Shown: piece after piece, positions 49,053 through 58,600 of the stretch
How positions within the stretch are numbered: the stretch's first letter is position 1
Layout: every line of letters starts with the position of its first letter
NCBI RefSeq assembly: GCF_965249985.1
Contig: NZ_OZ252280.1
Source of the DNA: Algiphilus sp022763315
GTDB lineage: Bacteria > Pseudomonadota > Gammaproteobacteria > Nevskiales > Nevskiaceae
Direction: 5' to 3' (one strand)
Length of the DNA stretch: 64,000 nucleotides
The notes under the pieces: model-generated
The model's database searches: none
Told to the model about the DNA's origin: nothing
Seen by the model: only the letters and a program-made list of their open reading frames with translations
Position numbers and translations under genes: made by a program

Positions 49053-50240
49053 TTAGCCGAACAGCCGCAGCGCGTACCAGTAGATGCCCATGCCAGCGGC
49101 CGAGGCGGTCATGGCCGGCGCCAGTGGCAGTCGGATGCGGTTTGCCGCGCGCAGCAGCGGCCAGGCGAGGGCAAGCAGCAGCAGTTGTCCGGTTTCCACG
49201 CCGAGGTTGAAGCCGAGCAGCGCGAGCACGCGTGACTCCGGCGGAAGCGCCATGTCGTTGAGAATGCCGGCGAAGCCGAAGCCGTGGAACAGGCCAAAGG
49301 CAGCGGTCAGCGTCAGCCGCAGCGTAGCCCCCTGGGCGGTGTCGCGCGCGGACAGGCCCATATAGCTGATGGTGGCCAGCACGATGCCGGCCACCACCAG
49401 CCAGGGCATCACCGGCGACAGCGCCGCGAGCAACAGCAATGCAGCTGTGGTGGGTACGGCGAGGCGACGCACGCCGGCGTCCTGGCGCACGGCGCTGTCG
49501 AGTGCGACCAGCACAATGGACAAGGCGATGAAGGCTTCCACTGCGCCACTGGCCGGTCGGGCGATGTCCAGGACCGCGAGCGCCAGGGTCAGGCTGTGAC
49601 CGACAGTGAAGCCGCTCGCCAGGATGACCACTTCGCGCAGGCGGCTGGCGACCACGATCAGTGCCAGCAGGAAGACGACGTGATCCCAGCCGGTAAGGAT
49701 GTGGATCACGCCCAGACCGAAGAAGGCTGTAACGCCCTTGGGCGCTGCGCCGGTCTCGGTGGTGTGCTCGGCGCTCCAGTGCCAGGTGTGGGCGTTCCGC
49801 GTCAGGATCGCGGTATCCGGGGCGGCGGCGTCGCGCTGCAGGCTGGCGATATGGCTGTGCGCGACCTCACTGTTGGCAAACAAGCGCTGTTCCACGTGTG
49901 TGGGCGTGCCCTGGCAATGGAGTTGCCAGCGGTGGATGAGGTCGCCGTCGCGCAGTTCGGGCAGCAGCGCCGCTTCGGCGCGGCAGGGTCCATGCGCGTC
50001 ATGCAGGCGCAGGCCATCCTGCAGCAGGGCGGCGGCCTCGCTGCGATAGGCCGGGTGCGCGGGATTCAAACCCAGCCGCGTCAGCTCCCGCTGGGGAATC
50101 ACCATGCGCACCACGGCGCCGCTATCGCCCGATTGCCAGAAGCTGTGCGAACTGCTGCGCGTATGCGCCTCGCTGCCCACGCTCCAGCAGGCCAGCAGTA
50201 GAAGCAGGGCGCCGCCCCAGCCGGCGTTATGGCTGCGCAT
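49053..50240 (-). CDS. HupE/UreJ-family membrane protein, copy B
   Basis: A 395-residue counterpart of the HupE protein at 15347-16366, also with a signal peptide, a periplasmic N-terminal domain (about 30-180) and a multi-helix C-terminal half. GVIHILTGWDHVVFLLAL and GLFHGFGFAGIL match the family motifs. It is longer than copy A in the periplasmic part. The start at 50240 overlaps the PpiC gene end by 14 bp; an ATG-free frame start 27 nt further upstream is less likely. No hydrogenase or urease genes are near, so a link to the neighbouring DUF3604 protein is more likely. Confidence 0.87.
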   Translation of the reverse strand: MRSHNAGWGGALLLLLACWSVGSEAHTRSSSHSFWQSGDSGAVVRMVIPQRELTRLGLNPAHPAYRSEAAALLQDGLRLHDAHGPCRAEAALLPELRDGDLIHRWQLHCQGTPTHVEQRLFANSEVAHSHIASLQRDAAAPDTAILTRNAHTWHWSAEHTTETGAAPKGVTAFFGLGVIHILTGWDHVVFLLALIVVASRLREVVILASGFTVGHSLTLALAVLDIARPASGAVEAFIALSIVLVALDSAVRQDAGVRRLAVPTTAALLLLAALSPVMPWLVVAGIVLATISYMGLSARDTAQGATLRLTLTAAFGLFHGFGFAGILNDMALPPESRVLALLGFNLGVETGQLLLLALAWPLLRAANRIRLPLAPAMTASAAGMGIYWYALRLFG

Positions 50241-51060
50241 CGCCGATCTCGACGCCGTAGCGCGCACGCAGCGCCTCCAGACGCTGCGCCAGCAGGGCTT
50301 CGGCGCGTTCGCGCTGGAGGGCGTTGCGAACGGCGTTCTCCACCTGCGCCAGTGCCGGTGCGTCGGCCCGCTGCCGTGCCTTCAACTGCAGGACGAGGAA
50401 GCGCTGACCGGCTGCCAGCGATGGCGCGACCTCGCCGGTCTGGAGCGTTGCGATGGCGGCCACTGCCTCCGGGCCGAGATAGTCGCGCAGGGTGTCAGCC
50501 GGTACCAGGCCATCGGGCAGAGGCGCGCGGTTGGCGGTGGGCGGCTGCGTCGACGGCGCGCGCAGGCGCTCGGCCAGCGCTTGGGCAGCGTCGGCATCCG
50601 CGGCGTACCAGGCGCGCACATGCAGCAGATCCGGCCCGCGGAAGCGCTCCGGGTGGGCGTCGAGATAGGCCTCCAGCTCGGCCGCTGTGAAGGCCTCGGA
50701 CTCGGCCTCCACGCGGATCATTTCGAGGACTTCGTCGACCAGCGCGTCGCGCAGGCGCGGTGCGCGCAGTGGCAGGTCCAGCGCCTTGCCGTACTGCGCG
50801 AGCAGTCGTTCGTTGATGAGCTGGTCGAGCACATGCGCGCGCGTTGCCGCATCCAGTGGCGCGCGACGGTCGGCTGCCACCGCCTGCAGGGCGTCGCGGT
50901 ACTCGTTTTTGGTGATGTGTTCCTCACCCACCGTGGCGACGAACTGCGGCTTTGGGTCCAAGGCTGGCGCATTGAGCTCGACCAGGCCCATCATGGCCAG
51001 GGTGAGACCGGTCAACAGGCCCACGACGAGCCAGGGAGTGAAGGCGTGCGGTGCGTGCAA
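50227..51060 (-). CDS. SurA/PpiC-like peptidyl-prolyl isomerase, copy B
   Basis: About 277 residues with an N-terminal membrane anchor (FTPWLVVGLLTGLTLAMMGLVEL), then a SurA-like segment (VGEEHITKNEYRDALQAV... LDQLINERLLAQYGKALDL) and a parvulin-type region around LHVRAWYAADADAA to GQRFLVLQLKAR. The proposed TTG start at 51060 has AGAGG 8 nt upstream; no ATG is available, and the more distant TTG at 51117 falls in the operator. It corresponds to the PpiC at 16363-17199. It is divergent from the DUF3604 gene and runs into HupE copy B, indicating a periplasmic folding helper for those partners. Confidence 0.8.
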   Translation of the reverse strand: MHAPHAFTPWLVVGLLTGLTLAMMGLVELNAPALDPKPQFVATVGEEHITKNEYRDALQAVAADRRAPLDAATRAHVLDQLINERLLAQYGKALDLPLRAPRLRDALVDEVLEMIRVEAESEAFTAAELEAYLDAHPERFRGPDLLHVRAWYAADADAAQALAERLRAPSTQPPTANRAPLPDGLVPADTLRDYLGPEAVAAIATLQTGEVAPSLAAGQRFLVLQLKARQRADAPALAQVENAVRNALQRERAEALLAQRLEALRARYGVEIGDAQP

Positions 51061-51101
51061 GCAAGAGCCTCTTGACTGGGAAGGGAACACGGTAGTTGCT
51101 A

Positions 51102-51125
51102 GTCTACAATTAGACAAAATGTAAA
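51102..51125. promoter_or_regulatory. Operator-like inverted repeat between PpiC and DUF3604 copies B
   Basis: GTCTA-CAAT-TAGAC is a perfect 5-bp inverted repeat (51102-51115). It overlaps TAGACAAAATGTAAA (51111-51125), which shares GACA-N3-TGTAAA with the element at 19596-19610. It sits just before the DUF3604 ribosome-binding site and so could control both directions. Confidence 0.45.
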
Positions 51126-51140
51126 AAAGCGGGAGGAGAC

Positions 51141-53375
51141 ATGCGCCGGATTCTGGGGACGATGGTGGTGGTGCTCGCGCTGGTGACGGTTGTCATGGTC
51201 ATCGACCGCAAGGGCGAGCCGGAAGGCGCCGGTACGGTGACGCAGGCGCAACGCGAAGGTGTGCTCTACGACCAGCTCAAGCAACGCAAGGCGGCGCAAG
51301 CCCTGGGGGTGACTGCGCCCAAGCAGATTCTCTTTGGCGATGTGCACGCGCACACCACCTTTTCGATGGATGCCTTTGCGTGGAGCATTCCCCTGCTCGG
51401 TGGCAGTGGTTTGCACCCGCCGGCGGATGCCTGCGACTACGCCCGCTTCGTCGCCAATCTCGATTTCTGGGCGCTGACCGATCACGCCGAGAGTCTGACG
51501 CCGCGCCACTGGCAGATGACCACCGATACCGTGCGGGCCTGCAACGCCGCCGCGGGCGACCCCACCAACCCCGACATGGTGAGCTTCGTTGGCTGGGAAT
51601 GGACCCAGATGGGCAACACCCGCGAAACGCACTACGGCCACCGCAATGTCTTTCTGCTGCACGACGATCCCGCGCGCACGCCGACGCGGCCCATCGCCTC
51701 GGACAGTGTGGCCTTCCGCGCCATGCGCAACGATCCCCTGAATCCCTTCGAGAAATACGTCGGGCCGTATCTGGCGCATTTCTCCGAACGCCAGCGCCAG
51801 TTCGATCAGCAGCACAAGCAGGCTGAGCTGCGCAATGTACCGATCTGTGAAGCGGGGGTGCCCGTGCGCGAGCTGCCGGCCAACTGCATCGAGCTGGCAG
51901 CCACGCCCGCCGAACTCTTCGAGAAGCTGCGCGATTGGGGCTACCCGGCCATGGCGGTGCCGCATGGGACCACCTGGGGCTTCTACACACCGCCGGGCGC
52001 GAACTGGGACAAGCAGGTAACGCCGGAACAGGCCGATGCCCAGCACCAGCGGCTGATCGAGGTCTTCTCCGGACACGGCAATGCGGAGCCCTACCGCCCT
52101 TGGCGCGCCATGCGGACCGACGAGGATGGCGCGCCCGTGTGCCCGCCGCCCACGCCCGACTACCTGCCAGGCTGTCATCGTGCTGGCGAACTCATCCGGG
52201 CGCGCTGCGACGATCCCGACAGTGCCGACTGCGAGCAGCGCGTGCGCGAGGCGCAGCAGGCCTATCTTGCCGCCGGCCGGGCTGGGCATCTGGTCGTGCC
52301 GGGGGCCGCGGTCACCGACTGGCTGGATGCCGGGCAGTGCCGTGATTGCTATCTGCCGCCGCTGAACCACCGCCCGGGCGGCTCGGTGCAGTACATCCTG
52401 GCCAAGCGCAATTTCGAGGAACCCGATGCGGAAGGGGCGCCCTTCGGGCTGCGTTTCGGCTTCATTGGTTCCAGCGATAACCACAACGCGCGGCCCGGCA
52501 ACGGCTTCAAGGAGCGGGACCGGAGTGCGATCGCCGATGTCTACGGCGCGCAGAGTGCGTTCGCCCAGCGCTTCTTCGCGGATGCCGCCAAGCGCGATGG
52601 CGACGATGCCCACGCTCAGCCCTTCGAGCTCGGCGCCAGTCCGTACAACTTTCTGCAGGTGAACGAGTCGGAGCGGCAGGCGTCCTTCTTCTACACCGGC
52701 GGCCTGATGGCGGTGCACAGTCAGGGGCGCGACCGCCGCGCCATCTGGGATGCCATCGAGCGGCGCGAGGTCTACGCCACATCCGGCGAGCGCATGCTGC
52801 TCTGGTTTGATCTGCTCGATGCGGGGGCGCGCATTCCGATGGGGAGCATCGTCGAACGGGGGGAAGCGCCCACCTTCGAAGTGCGCGCGCTGGGCGCCTT
52901 CGAACAGCTGGACGGCTGTCCGCAGTCGGCCATCGATGCGCTCGGTACGGACCGCCTGCAGCAACTCTCCGGCGGCGAGTGCTATCACCCGTCGAATCAG
53001 CGCAAGCCTATCGAGCGTATCGAAGTGGTTCGCATCCGGCCGCAGGTCGCGCCCGATGAAGCCATTGAGACGCTGATCGACGACCCCTGGAAAGTGCTGC
53101 CCTGTCCGGCAGACGGTAACGGCTGCACGGTGCAGTTCAGCGACCCGGATTTCGTGGCCGAGGGGCGCGAGGTGATCTACTACGTGCGCGCCTTACAGGC
53201 TCCGACGGCCACCATCAACGCCGGTGGCCTGCGTTGCCGCTACGGACCGGACGGCGCCTGTGAGGCCGTCGACCCCTGCTATGGGGATACCCGCACGCCG
53301 GCCGAGGACGACTGCACAGCCCCGGCCCGCGAGCGCGCGTGGTCGTCACCGATCTATTTGCAAGCTTCGCGCTGA
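51141..53375 (+). CDS. DUF3604 protein (PHP-like hydrolase), copy B
   Basis: A 744-residue paralogue of the protein at 13071-15332. An N-terminal membrane helix (about residues 5-21) replaces the lipobox. PHP-like metal motifs are conserved: GDVHAHTTFS (His69, His71), WALTDHAES, VGWEWTQMGNTRETHYGHRNVF and GSSDNHNARPGNG. These give a probable multinuclear metal site facing the periplasm. A GGGAGGAG site precedes the ATG. It heads an operon with a GST-like gene (10 bp later) and a DsbA/HCCA-isomerase-like gene. The reaction is unknown; a phosphoester or related hydrolysis is the family-level expectation. Confidence 0.85.
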   Translation: MRRILGTMVVVLALVTVVMVIDRKGEPEGAGTVTQAQREGVLYDQLKQRKAAQALGVTAPKQILFGDVHAHTTFSMDAFAWSIPLLGGSGLHPPADACDYARFVANLDFWALTDHAESLTPRHWQMTTDTVRACNAAAGDPTNPDMVSFVGWEWTQMGNTRETHYGHRNVFLLHDDPARTPTRPIASDSVAFRAMRNDPLNPFEKYVGPYLAHFSERQRQFDQQHKQAELRNVPICEAGVPVRELPANCIELAATPAELFEKLRDWGYPAMAVPHGTTWGFYTPPGANWDKQVTPEQADAQHQRLIEVFSGHGNAEPYRPWRAMRTDEDGAPVCPPPTPDYLPGCHRAGELIRARCDDPDSADCEQRVREAQQAYLAAGRAGHLVVPGAAVTDWLDAGQCRDCYLPPLNHRPGGSVQYILAKRNFEEPDAEGAPFGLRFGFIGSSDNHNARPGNGFKERDRSAIADVYGAQSAFAQRFFADAAKRDGDDAHAQPFELGASPYNFLQVNESERQASFFYTGGLMAVHSQGRDRRAIWDAIERREVYATSGERMLLWFDLLDAGARIPMGSIVERGEAPTFEVRALGAFEQLDGCPQSAIDALGTDRLQQLSGGECYHPSNQRKPIERIEVVRIRPQVAPDEAIETLIDDPWKVLPCPADGNGCTVQFSDPDFVAEGREVIYYVRALQAPTATINAGGLRCRYGPDGACEAVDPCYGDTRTPAEDDCTAPARERAWSSPIYLQASR

Positions 53376-53385
53376 GAGGTAGACC

Positions 53386-54411
53386 ATGTCCACGCAGGAC
53401 CGCTATCGCCTGATCGGGAGTACGCCCTCGCCGTATTCGAACAAGCTGCGCGCGCTGATGCGCTATCGCCGCATCCCGCACGACTGGGTGCCGCGTACCG
53501 CGGCCATTGAATCCGAGATCGCACACGTCAAGCCGCAACTCGTGCCCATGCTGCGCTTTCCGGACAGCGCCGAGTACCGCGTCGATTCGACGCCGCTGGC
53601 CTATGCACTGGAGGCACGCCACAACGCGCGTTCGGTGATCCCGGACGATCCCGGCGATGCCTTTCTCTGCCAGCTGATCGAGGATTTCGCCGATGAATGG
53701 CTGACCAAGATCATGTTCCACTACCGCTGGTTCTATGCGGCGGACGCCGATTTCGCGCAGGCCTGGATCGTCGACGAGCATCAGCCCGGTGCCAGCGATG
53801 CGCGCCGCGCGCAGGCCATGGAGTTCATTCGCCAGCGGCAGGTCGGGCGTATGGCCATGGTGGGCTGTACCGAGAACAACGCGCCGCTGCTGGAAGCCAG
53901 CTTTGCGGCGCTGCTCGAGGTATTGGAAGGCCCGCTGCACGGCGCGGCCTATCTCTTTGGCTCGCGGCCATCGCTGGCCGACTTCGCGCTCTACGGTCAG
54001 CTTGAGATGCTGGCTACCGACCCGACGCCGCAGGCGATCCTGCGCGCCCGCGCGCCGCGCCTGGATGTCTGGTTGCGGGCGATGGACGATGCTTCGGGCG
54101 TCGACGGGCAGTGGGCGCCCAGCGCCGGCGAGCCGAGCCCACTGCTGCAAGGGCTGCTGGAGCTGGTCGGCGCCGACTATCTGCCCTTTCTGGTGGCCAA
54201 CGACGCCGCCATGGCGCAGGGCAGCGCATCGGTCTCCGTGCCGATCCGTGGTGGTCGCTTTGAGCAGGCCCCCTTCGGCTACCAGGTGAAGTGCCTGCGC
54301 AGTTTGCGCGCAGCCTTCGCCGAGCTTCCGGAGCCCGACCGCGCGCAGTGGACTCCCGTGCTGCAGGCCACGGGCTGTCTGCCGCTGCTCACCGAAGGCG
54401 GTGCAGCATGA
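53386..54411 (+). CDS. Extended glutathione S-transferase-like protein 3
   Basis: A 341-residue protein with an N-terminal thioredoxin-like domain (LIGSTPSPYSNKLRALMRYRRIPHDW) and PQLVPMLRFPDSAEYRVDSTPLAYALE at the thiol-binding side, followed by a helical GST domain with YLFGSRPSLADFALYGQLEML. An extra C-terminal region runs from about residue 260 to PVLQATGCLPLLTEGGAA. It resembles proteins at 21654 and 23388 in build but uses SPYSNK where they have SYFSGK. It is 10 bp after the DUF3604 gene with a GAGAGG site, and overlaps the next gene by four bases (ATGA), so these three are one operon. Confidence 0.82.
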   Translation: MSTQDRYRLIGSTPSPYSNKLRALMRYRRIPHDWVPRTAAIESEIAHVKPQLVPMLRFPDSAEYRVDSTPLAYALEARHNARSVIPDDPGDAFLCQLIEDFADEWLTKIMFHYRWFYAADADFAQAWIVDEHQPGASDARRAQAMEFIRQRQVGRMAMVGCTENNAPLLEASFAALLEVLEGPLHGAAYLFGSRPSLADFALYGQLEMLATDPTPQAILRARAPRLDVWLRAMDDASGVDGQWAPSAGEPSPLLQGLLELVGADYLPFLVANDAAMAQGSASVSVPIRGGRFEQAPFGYQVKCLRSLRAAFAELPEPDRAQWTPVLQATGCLPLLTEGGAA

Positions 54412-55679
54412 GCGTTCGGCCACCGAAACCAGCGCTGAAGGCCCATGTCGTGCATTGGCTGGTTCGGCATCCCAATCCGGTGCATCGGCTGCGCGCCGGC
54501 ACCAAGGCGCTGGAGCTCTATTACGAGCCCGGCGATCCGCACAGCCACCTGGCGGCACAGTTGCTGCCGATGCTGTCGGAGCGGCTGCGGATACCCGTGG
54601 TCGTGCGCGTTGTCGATGCGCCGGAATCCGCGCTCTATCTGGAGGCCGACAAGCAACGCCAGTTCGCGATCGACGATGCGCGCATGGTGGCGCCGGCCTA
54701 TGGGCTGTCCTTCCCTGCGCAGGCAAGGGCCCCCGATGCCGGCGCGCGGCGTCAGGCGGCGGCCGTGTTGCTCGAAGCGGCGGCAGCGGGTGATTTTGCC
54801 GCGCGCGAGGCCGAAGTCGCCGAGGCGCTGTTCCTGGGAGGGCGCATCGCGCCCGCCGCCGGCGGTCTGGACGAGGCGGCGGTGACCCGCCAACTCCAAG
54901 CCAATGGCCGGCGGCGCGCCCGTCTGGGCCACTATCTGCCCGGCATGTGGCAGTTCAACGGGATCTGGTATTGGGGGGTGGATCGCATGGCGCATCTGGA
55001 GGCAGCACTGCGCGCGGCCGGTCTGCTGCAGGGCGATGCTCCCTTGCTGCAATGCCAACCAGAGGCCGCGCGGCTGCCGGATGGCCTGTCTGCCGAGGCC
55101 CCGCTGGAGTTCTTCTACAGCTTCCGCAGTCCCTATTCCTATCTCGCGGCAGTGGACGTGCAGCAGGCCCAGGCGGATTGGCCGGGGCCGATCCAGGTGC
55201 GGCCGGTGCTACCGATGGTGATGCGGGGCCTCAAGGTGCCCACGCGCAAGCGCATGTACATCGTGCGCGATACCTATCGCGAGGCGCAGCGTCGCGACCT
55301 GCCTTTCGGTCTGGTGGCCGACCCTGTGGGGGCGGGGGCGGAGCGCTGCCTGACCAGCTTCACCCTGGCGGGCGATACGACGCAGCAGCTGGCGCTGCTG
55401 GTGGCGGCCGCACGCGCGATCTGGTCGCAGGGGGTGGATGTGGCCACCGACGCCGGTCTGCGTAGCGTCATCGAGGGGGCCGGCATGGACTGGGCGGCGG
55501 TGCGCGCCAAGCTGGATGACGGGATCGATCTGGCGCAGGCAGAAGCCAACCGGCAGGCGCTGTTCGCAGCCGGGCTCTGGGGGGTGCCCAGTTTCCGCTA
55601 CGGCCCGCTGGTCACCTGGGGCCAGGACCGTTGGTGGCTGGTCGCCGAGGCGCGCCGCCGCCTGACTGCGGGCGGCTAG
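54408..55679 (+). CDS. Two-domain DsbA/HCCA-isomerase-like thioredoxin-fold protein
   Basis: A 423-residue protein with two related halves. Residues about 33-215 form a degenerate first domain (ALELYYEPGDPHSHLAAQLLPML... RLGHYLPGMWQFNGIWYWGVDRM). The second half, from about residue 240, is a clear DsbA-family domain of the 2-hydroxychromene-2-carboxylate isomerase type, with PLEFFYSFRSPYSYLAAVDVQ and LWGVPSFRYG. Such enzymes use glutathione and work on aromatic or xenobiotic intermediates. Tight coupling to a GST-like gene suits a glutathione-dependent pair. The start at 54408 overlaps the GST stop; the longer frame upstream lies inside that gene. It converges with the cyclase gene (4-bp overlap). 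Confidence 0.78.
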   Translation: MSVRPPKPALKAHVVHWLVRHPNPVHRLRAGTKALELYYEPGDPHSHLAAQLLPMLSERLRIPVVVRVVDAPESALYLEADKQRQFAIDDARMVAPAYGLSFPAQARAPDAGARRQAAAVLLEAAAAGDFAAREAEVAEALFLGGRIAPAAGGLDEAAVTRQLQANGRRRARLGHYLPGMWQFNGIWYWGVDRMAHLEAALRAAGLLQGDAPLLQCQPEAARLPDGLSAEAPLEFFYSFRSPYSYLAAVDVQQAQADWPGPIQVRPVLPMVMRGLKVPTRKRMYIVRDTYREAQRRDLPFGLVADPVGAGAERCLTSFTLAGDTTQQLALLVAAARAIWSQGVDVATDAGLRSVIEGAGMDWAAVRAKLDDGIDLAQAEANRQALFAAGLWGVPSFRYGPLVTWGQDRWWLVAEARRRLTAGG

Positions 55680-58600
55680 GAAGCAAGCGGCGCTTCCGCC
55701 GCCGGTAGCCTGCCTCGCAGCGCTTTGGCGCGGTCGTCCGCGCCGAAGGCTTGGAACTGGGCCATCGCACTGTGCAGCAGCGCCTGGCGCTGGCTTGTCT
55801 GCAGTTCCGGCAGGTGCGCGCGTAGACACTGGCTGAGCGGCACGAAGAGAGTGGCGCCAGTGCGCTCGACCAGGGCATCGAGGGCATCGAGGTGCTGTCG
55901 GGCGCCATCGGGGTCATCGCGGGCGAGCAGGATCTCTGCAAAGACCCGGCGTACGTGGCATTCCCAGGTACGGGCGTGCGCCTGCTGCGCCGAACGCAGC
56001 GCCTGCTCGGCGGTGGCGAGCGCATCGTCCTGCCGCCCGAGGTGCAGGTAGGCCTGCGCCAGGTCGGCCAGATGCAGGGCCTCGAACTGGTGGGCCGCCT
56101 CGCCCGAGGCGACCTTGTCGCGATGCGCCTCCAAAGTCTGGACCGCCTCCTGCCACTTTCCCTGCAGACCGAGCGCCACGCCCAGCGCGCGATAGGCGAA
56201 AGCGAGGAAGAAGGGGCTGCTGAAGCGCTCGGCCCGTTCCACGGCGCTGCGTGCCTCGCGCATGGCCATAGCAGGTTGCTCGGTGACGCGGGCGATCTCG
56301 ACCAGCGTGCCGTGCATCCAGCTGACGGTGCGCCCGGTTTCGCCTTCGACGGCGATGGCCTGCCGCAATTCGCGCTGGGCCTCGCCAAGCGCCCCCTGGT
56401 GGATCAGAATCAGGGCGCGAAAGGCGCGCGACAGGAAGTTGCCTTCGTGGATCGGGCCCTCGTACCAGGGCGGACGACCCGGTGCGTTGAGCACGCTGAC
56501 TGCTTCTTCCAGTTGGCCGGCGGCGAAAAAGGCGAGCAGGATGGGAATGCGGAAGCGGGCGACCAGATCGGCGCGCTGCATCCGGAAGGCAATCTCCAGC
56601 GCCTGTCGTGCCTGTGCGACCGCGACATCGGCATCGCCCTGTTGCAGTTCGAGGCTGGCGCCGGCGATGAGCAGTTCCGCGAGCACCAGCTCGTCGTCGT
56701 GCTGGCGCGCCAGTGCCAGCCCTTCCTCATAGGCCTTGGCGCTCTCTTCGGGCGGAATACGCAGCAGGGAGGCCGTGCGCACGATGCCGGCGCGGGCGAT
56801 GGCGGCGAGGCGGTCGCGTTCTGCGCCGGCGGCGATGGCGTCGGCCTGTTCCGCAGCCCGACGATAGCGGGCCATGGCGTCGCTGGAGGCGCGTACCGCG
56901 CCCTCGTAGACCGCCGCCTGAATCTGCCAGTGCAGCGCTTTCAACGGCCTGTCGGCGTGCTGCCAGTGATGGGCCAGCAGCAGGCTGCGCTCGTCCACAC
57001 CCTCTGGCGCGACCCTGGCCTCGATGCGCGTCGCCAGACGGGCATGGATGGCGCTGCGTCCTTCGCGCAGCTGGGCGCGGTAGGCCACTTCCTGGGTGAG
57101 GGGATGACGGAAGTGCCATTCGCCATCTGCGCCGCCGACATGCATGAAACCGCCGTGCTCGAGCCGCTCTATGGCGCGGTCGATGGCCTCTGCGGGCCAG
57201 TCCAGCAGTTCGGCAAGCTGCTCCTTGCAGAAATCCTTGCCGATCACCGCCGCGTGCGACAGCAGCATTTTGTCCTTTTCGGGGAGACGATCGATGCGCG
57301 CCGCCAGCAGCGCCTGCACGGTGTCCGGGATCACGATCTCCGGCGCCGCTTCGCGCAGGCGGTAGGCGCCGCTTGGGCCTTCCAGATAGCCCTGCTCGGC
57401 CAGGCTGCGTACTGCTTCCTCCACGAACAGGGGATTGCCCGCCGCCTGCTCTGCCAGGCGCTGGGCGATGGGCGTCAGCTCGAGCGCGTTGCCCAGCAGA
57501 TCGGTGGTCAGCGCCGCCATCTCCTGTGCGGACAGCGCCTCCAGTTGCAGCTGCGCGCGCAGGGCGAACTGCAGCCAGTCGACGCTCTCGGTGGAACGGT
57601 AGTTGAGCACCATCAGGGTCGGGCTGTTGGGCACCGCCTGCGCCAGTTCGGTAAAGAAGTCCTGGCTGGCGCGATCCGCCCAATGCACGTCCTCGACGAC
57701 GAGCAGGCGCGCCTGTGTCCCTTCGGTGAGCAGAGCGCGCGCCATTGCGAGCAGGTGCTCCTGGCGGCGTTCCGGCGGGATCGCCGAGGGGGTGGCGTCG
57801 CGCTCGGCCACATCTAGAATCTCAAACAGCAGGCGCATGCTCTCGCGGCACTGGTGCCCATGCATGGCGTAGGTGCCGGCGATCTTGCGGCGCTGCTCCG
57901 CCGGACTGTCGCTGTCGTCGATGCCAAACAGGCTCTTCAGGAGCGCCAACACTGGATACATTGGCAGCGCGGCCGCATAGGGCACACAGGCGCTGGTGTA
58001 GACGGGGATGTCGCGCGCCGCCGCGGTTTCCTGGATCTCCCAGCACAGCCGGCTTTTCCCGATGCCGGCTTCTCCGGTGACGGCAATGACGCCACCTTCG
58101 CCGCGTTGGGCGTCCTTCAATGCCTGTTCCAGGCGCTGTCGTTCCGCCTGGCGGCCGATGAAGCGCGACAGGCCGCGCTGACGTGCCTGTTCCAGTCGGG
58201 AATGCAGTGGGCCCAGCCCCTCGAGTTCGTAAACGCCCACTGGCGTGCTCAGGCCCTTGACGGTCATGGCGCCGAGATCGCGCAGCCGGACATAGCCTTC
58301 GACCTGCTGTGCCGTGTCCCGCGTCAGGTAGATGCAACCGGACTCGGCAATCTGTTCCATGCGCGCGGCCAGATGCACGGTCGGCCCCTTGGCGGTGTAA
58401 TCCATGCGCAGGTCGTCGCCGATCTTGCCGACCACCACCGCGCCGGAATGCATGCCCATGCGCAGGCCAAGATTGAGACCGTTGGAGAGGCGAAGGCCAT
58501 CCGCAAAGCGGCGGAAGTCGGTCTGGATGTCGAGGGCGGCGCGGCAGGCGCGCAAGGCATGGTCTTCGTGCGCGATGGGCGCGCCGAACAGCGCCATGAT

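Noticed and set aside
55892..57817. A plus-strand frame of 641 codons opposite the cyclase/ATPase gene.
   Set aside because: It lies entirely within a gene with clear motifs on the minus strand and shows no family pattern.
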